From positions 1 through 20,012 of the forward strand of contig JABIZW010000103.1 of NCBI GenBank assembly GCA_018666295.1: DNA of 20,012 nt, written 5' to 3'. The notes beneath the pieces are model-generated. The model worked only from the letters and a program-made list of their open reading frames with translations. It did no database searches and had not been told where the DNA came from. Below are positions 15,318-20,012 of this stretch, in pieces. A program made the position numbers and the translations under genes. Numbering within the stretch: position 1 is the stretch's first letter; each line of letters opens with the position of its first letter. Source of the stretch: Halieaceae bacterium. Its GTDB lineage: Bacteria > Pseudomonadota > Gammaproteobacteria > Pseudomonadales > Halieaceae.

Positions 15318-15340
15318 AAAAAAGCCCGCAAACTGCGGGC
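15316..15340 (-). terminator. Intrinsic terminator of the str operon, after fusA
   Basis: On the minus strand the 7-bp stem GCCCGCA / TGCGGGC with a 3-base loop is followed by eight T. It begins about 46 bases past the fusA stop. This strong rho-independent terminator ends the rpsL-rpsG-fusA unit right where tuf would be expected to follow. Confidence 0.92.
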
Positions 15341-15356
15341 TTCATTCATTTTTTAG

Positions 15357-15369
15357 TGACCTTAGGTCA
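15357..15369. repeat. Palindrome TGACCTTAGGTCA between fusA and its terminator
   Basis: A perfect inverted repeat with 5-bp arms (TGACC / GGTCA), or 6-bp arms about a single centre base, lies 17 bases past the fusA stop. It resembles a dimeric operator in form and could equally be a small mRNA hairpin. No binding protein is implied by the sequence. Confidence 0.35.
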
Positions 15370-15386
15370 TTGAGCAGACCGGTGCT

Positions 15387-17492
<2,106 letters not shown>

Positions 17493-17522
17493 GTTGATAC
17501 CTCGTCGCTAAACTCAGCGAAT

Positions 17523-17993
17523 TTAGAATCGGAAGTGTGAGAACGCCTTGTTGGCTTCCGCCATGCGGTGCACATCTTCACGCTTCTTAACCGCATTACC
17601 TTTGCCCTGTGCGGCATCAAGGATTTCTCCGGCCAAACGCTGACGCATGGACTTCTCACCGCGATTTCGCGCGTAATCAACCAACCAACGCATTGAGAGC
17701 GCGATGCGACGCGCAGGACGCACTTCTACCGGCACCTGATACGTAGCACCACCCACACGGCGAGACTTCACCTCGACCATGGGTGCAATGTTTTCGAGGG
17801 CCTCATCGAACACTTCAATCGGATCGCGGTTTGAGCGCTCCGCAACCAGCGTCATCGCGCCGTAAACGATCGATTCGGCAACGGACTTCTTACCGCTGAT
17901 CATGACGTGGTTCATGAATTTGGCGAGTGTTGTATTCCCGTACTTGGGATCAGGGATCACTTCACGTTTTGCGACAACGCGTCTTCTTGGCAT
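17523..17993 (-). CDS. rpsG: 30S ribosomal protein S7
   Basis: Primary 16S rRNA binder that organises the 30S head and touches the E-site tRNA. In E. coli it represses the str operon. The 156 residues open MPRRRVVAKREVIPDPKYGN. The beta-hairpin that reaches the E site spans about residues 75-96 (VKSRRVGGATYQVPVEVRPA). The tail ends EANKAFSHFRF. A purine-rich GAAGAAGAGAGAGAG precedes the ATG. The 88-base gap to rpsL contains three hairpins. Confidence 0.98.
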   Translation of the reverse strand: MPRRRVVAKREVIPDPKYGNTTLAKFMNHVMISGKKSVAESIVYGAMTLVAERSNRDPIEVFDEALENIAPMVEVKSRRVGGATYQVPVEVRPARRIALSMRWLVDYARNRGEKSMRQRLAGEILDAAQGKGNAVKKREDVHRMAEANKAFSHFRF

Positions 17994-18017
17994 AGCTCTC
18001 TCTCTTCTTCAGGTCAT

Positions 18018-18078
18018 ACAGCCACACATGGGCTGTCCTTACTGTCACACGGGGTGACGATACGGCTGAAAATCAGCC
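18018..18078 (-). promoter_or_regulatory. Three hairpins in the rpsL-rpsG gap, possible S7 feedback site
   Basis: The 88-base intercistronic region folds into three short stems on the mRNA strand: GGCTGA / TCAGCC (18078-18064), GTCAC / GTGAC (18058-18044) and ACAGCC / GGCTGT (18036-18018). In E. coli S7 binds the same intercistronic region and represses its own synthesis. The position fits and the stems are clear. Resemblance to the 16S S7 site was not established. Confidence 0.45.
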
Positions 18079-18081
18079 CAA

Positions 18082-18453
18082 TTACTTCGGTCGCTTGGCG
18101 CCGTACTTTGAACGCGACTGGCGACGATTCGCAACACCCGAGGTATCGAGACTTCCGCGAACCGTGTGGTAGCGAACACCGGGCAAATCCTTCACACGAC
18201 CACCGCGGATCAATACCACGCTGTGCTCTTGCAGGTTGTGGCCCTCACCACCGATATAGGACGACACTTCAAAGCCGCTGGTCAAACGAACACGACATAC
18301 TTTACGCAGTGCCGAGTTGGGCTTTTTAGGTGTGGTTGTATAAACACGGGTACAAACGCCGCGTCGCTGAGGGCACGCCTGCAATGCAGGAACACCACTC
18401 TTCACTACTTTACGCTTGCGCGGCTTACGCACTAGCTGATTGATTGTTGCCAT
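18082..18453 (-). CDS. rpsL: 30S ribosomal protein S12
   Basis: Decoding-centre protein that controls translational accuracy and is the site of classical streptomycin resistance. The 123 residues open MATINQLVRKPRKRKVVKSG. The two loops that meet the decoding site read TTTPKKPNSALRK and GGRVKDLPGVRYH. Lys43 and Lys88 are both the sensitive-type residues, and Asp89, beta-methylthiolated in E. coli, is present. It is the first gene of the str unit, about 55 bases from its predicted transcription start. Confidence 0.98.
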   Translation of the reverse strand: MATINQLVRKPRKRKVVKSGVPALQACPQRRGVCTRVYTTTPKKPNSALRKVCRVRLTSGFEVSSYIGGEGHNLQEHSVVLIRGGRVKDLPGVRYHTVRGSLDTSGVANRRQSRSKYGAKRPK

Positions 18454-18458
18454 TCGGC

Positions 18459-18478
18459 CTTAACTCCAAGTCGTTAAG
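18459..18478 (-). promoter_or_regulatory. Hairpin in the rpsL leader next to the ribosome site
   Basis: CTTAAC pairs with GTTAAG around the loop GACTTGGA, ending 5 bases before the rpsL ATG. The loop carries TTGGA(G) and the 3' arm overlaps AAGG, the two candidate ribosome-binding sequences, so folding could reduce initiation. The structure is simple and A/T rich; the effect is conjecture. Confidence 0.3.
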
Positions 18479-18500
18479 CGCGCCCCAACGGGACGCTATC

Positions 18501-18543
18501 AAAAAAGAGCGCGAAGTCTAATGACGGGGGGGTGCCCCGTCAA
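18501..18543 (-). promoter_or_regulatory. Sigma70 promoter of the str operon
   Basis: On the minus strand TTGACG (18543-18538), a 17-base spacer and TAGACT (18520-18515) lie 15 bases past the rpoC stop. The discriminator TCGCGC is GC rich, a feature of promoters under ppGpp control, and the probable start is near 18508 just before CTCTTTTTT. The block from the -10 through the T tract matches the rpsJ promoter at 20 of 21 positions. The spacer is itself palindromic (18523-18541). Confidence 0.85.
18523..18541 (-). repeat. GC-rich hairpin inside the rpsL promoter
   Basis: GACGGGG pairs perfectly with CCCCGTC around a five-base loop. The 19-base palindrome begins inside the -35 box and fills most of the spacer, ending two bases before the -10. 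In the rpoC transcript it would be a stable hairpin 17 bases past the stop, with T6 only 13-18 bases further on. That is too far for a standard terminator. It might be a degraded rpoBC terminator reused as a promoter spacer. Confidence 0.5.
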
Positions 18544-18558
18544 GCTCGCGCGGTTTAA

Positions 18559-20012
18559 TTACTCTGCTTCACCACCTGCAGACGCATTTTCTATCTCAGC
18601 TGCAAGTGCACCCGCTAAGTCATCAGCGGCCTCTGCCTTTTCAAGCTCCTCAGCAAAACTCTCTGAGAATTCCTCTGCCGACATTTGGACACTCGACTCT
18701 TTGTCCAAGGCTCGCAGACGACGTCGCTCCTCGTGGTGCGCAAGACCAGTACCCGCCGGAATGAGGCGTCCGACAATAACGTTCTCTTTCAAACCACGGA
18801 GGTAGTCGCGCTTGCCCGTTACCGCCGCTTCCGTCAGCACGCGAGTGGTTTCCTGGAATGATGCGGCAGAAATGAAGCTCTCTGTCGCAAGCGATGCCTT
18901 CGTAATACCTAACAGCTCGCGTTGAACAGTCGGGCGAACAAGCCCTTGTGCATCCATGCGGTCGCACTCTTCCAAGTACGCGTTCCACTCAATTTGCTCA
19001 CCCTTGATAAAGCTCGACTCGCCCGATGAAACAACGTAAGCCTTGCGTAGCATCTGACGAACAATCACTTCAATGTGCTTATCGTTAATCTTCACACCCT
19101 GAAGCCGATAAACCTCCTGGATCTCGTTCACAATGTACTTTGCGAGCTCCGGAATGCCCTTTAGACGCAAAATATCATGCGGACTGAGTGCGCCTTCCGA
19201 CACAATCTCACCCTTCTCGACCTGTTCACCTTCGAATACTGACAGCTGACGCCACTTAGGAATAAGCTCTTCGTAGTGATCAGAACCGTCCGGCAAAGCC
19301 TTACCGTCTGTTGGTGTAATCACCAAACGACGCTTACCTTTGGTTTCCTTACCGAAACTGAACGTTCCCGAGATCTCGGCCAAAATCGCAGGCTCTTTCG
19401 GCTTACGGGCCTCGAACAAGTCAGCAACACGCGGAAGACCACCCGTAATGTCACGTGTCTTCGATCCTTCTTTCGGAATACGCGCAATCACGTCACCGAC
19501 TGACACCTTGACACCGTCCTCGAGGTTCACCATCGCTGACGAAGGCAAGAAGTAGACCGCCGGGACATTGGTACCCGCCAGGTAAAGTTCATTGCCAGAC
19601 TCATCAACAAGCGTCACAGCAGGGCGAATATCTTTACCTGCACTGGGTCGCTCTGACTGATCCATCACAGAAATACTCGACAGCCCGGTAAACTCGTCCG
19701 TCTGCCGCTTAATGGTGACACCTTCCTCCATGCCACCCAGCTTCACGATACCCGCGACCTCGGTCACGATGGGGTGCGTGTGCGGATCCCATGTTGCGAC
19801 AACATCGCCTGCCGCAACCGGTGACTCATCACCAACCTTAATCACAGCACCATAAGGCACCTTGTAGCGCTCACGTTCACGACCTACACCGTCCATAACG
19901 GAGAGTTCACCAGAGCGAGACACTGCGACCAAGGAGCCGTCTGAGCGGTCGACAACTTTCATGTTGTGAAGGCGAACGGTACCGTCCGAATTCACTTGAA
20001 TATTATCCTGAG
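18559..20012 (-). CDS. rpoC: RNA polymerase beta' subunit, C-terminal part (start outside the window)
   Basis: C-terminal third of the beta' subunit, about 483 residues. The frame is open to the window edge, reading QDNIQVNSDGTVRLHN; the codon at 19995 is an internal valine, not a start. The first part is the sandwich-hybrid insertion in the trigger loop (SI3) found in gammaproteobacteria. It is followed by the distal trigger-loop motif KTRDITGGLPRVADLFEARK. Then come SPHDILRLKGIPELAKYIVN, VNDKHIEV-like INDKHIEVIVRQML, and GRLIPAGTGLAHHEERR. It ends in an acidic alanine-rich tail (GALAAEIENASAGGEAE). The gene is intact here; its 5' part and rpoB should lie beyond 20012. Confidence 0.98.
   Translation of the reverse strand, partial: QDNIQVNSDGTVRLHNMKVVDRSDGSLVAVSRSGELSVMDGVGRERERYKVPYGAVIKVGDESPVAAGDVVATWDPHTHPIVTEVAGIVKLGGMEEGVTIKRQTDEFTGLSSISVMDQSERPSAGKDIRPAVTLVDESGNELYLAGTNVPAVYFLPSSAMVNLEDGVKVSVGDVIARIPKEGSKTRDITGGLPRVADLFEARKPKEPAILAEISGTFSFGKETKGKRRLVITPTDGKALPDGSDHYEELIPKWRQLSVFEGEQVEKGEIVSEGALSPHDILRLKGIPELAKYIVNEIQEVYRLQGVKINDKHIEVIVRQMLRKAYVVSSGESSFIKGEQIEWNAYLEECDRMDAQGLVRPTVQRELLGITKASLATESFISAASFQETTRVLTEAAVTGKRDYLRGLKENVIVGRLIPAGTGLAHHEERRRLRALDKESSVQMSAEEFSESFAEELEKAEAADDLAGALAAEIENASAGGEAE

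Noticed and set aside
15241..15345. Longer start for the [2Fe-2S] subunit giving 188 residues
   Set aside because: The added segment is encoded by the fusA terminator hairpin and U tract, and the family starts at the MVDF position with a good ribosome site.
12344..15386. Insertion-sequence or integration scars flanking the molybdoenzyme pair
   Set aside because: No transposase, terminal inverted repeats or matching direct repeats were seen at the two borders.

Overview
The window is a conserved translation-gene block on the minus strand of a Gram-negative bacterium. All 33 genes run in the same direction, from high to low coordinates. Protein types (long zinc-less S14, RpoC with a trigger-loop insertion, gammaproteobacteria-like S4, S12 and L2) and the order rpoC / str / S10 / spc / alpha point to a gammaproteobacterium. 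The moderate G+C and a periplasmic molybdenum hydroxylase would fit a marine aerobic heterotroph (for example the OM60/NOR5 or SAR92 groups), but that placement is inference.

Layout in transcription order: (1) 20012-18559, the 3' end of rpoC. (2) 18543-15316, the str unit: a clear sigma70 promoter, rpsL, rpsG, fusA and a strong intrinsic terminator. There is no tuf gene after fusA, which is where gammaproteobacteria usually have it. (3) 15317-12476, a two-gene cassette with its own terminator: a [2Fe-2S] subunit and a Tat-exported, probably lipid-anchored molybdopterin subunit of the isoquinoline oxidoreductase (IorAB) type, fused tail to head by an ATGA overlap. (4) 12428-1, a second near-consensus promoter and then an uninterrupted run of 27 genes: S10 cluster (rpsJ, rplC, rplD, rplW, rplB, rpsS, rplV, rpsC, rplP, rpmC, rpsQ), spc cluster (rplN, rplX, rplE, rpsN, rpsH, rplF, rplR, rpsE, rpmD, rplO, secY, rpmJ) and alpha cluster (rpsM, rpsK, rpsD, start of rpoA). 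No intrinsic terminator was seen inside this run, so it may be one long transcript.

The ribosomal genes look intact and of normal length. The points of interest are the metabolic cassette standing where tuf is expected, and a near-identical promoter and start-site block upstream of both rpsL and rpsJ (20 of 21 positions, including the -10 hexamer, a GC-rich discriminator and a pyrimidine/U tract at the probable start). There are also several intercistronic hairpins that could be ribosomal-protein feedback sites. Apart from the IorAB pair I saw no accessory system, mobile element, CRISPR array, tRNA or rRNA.
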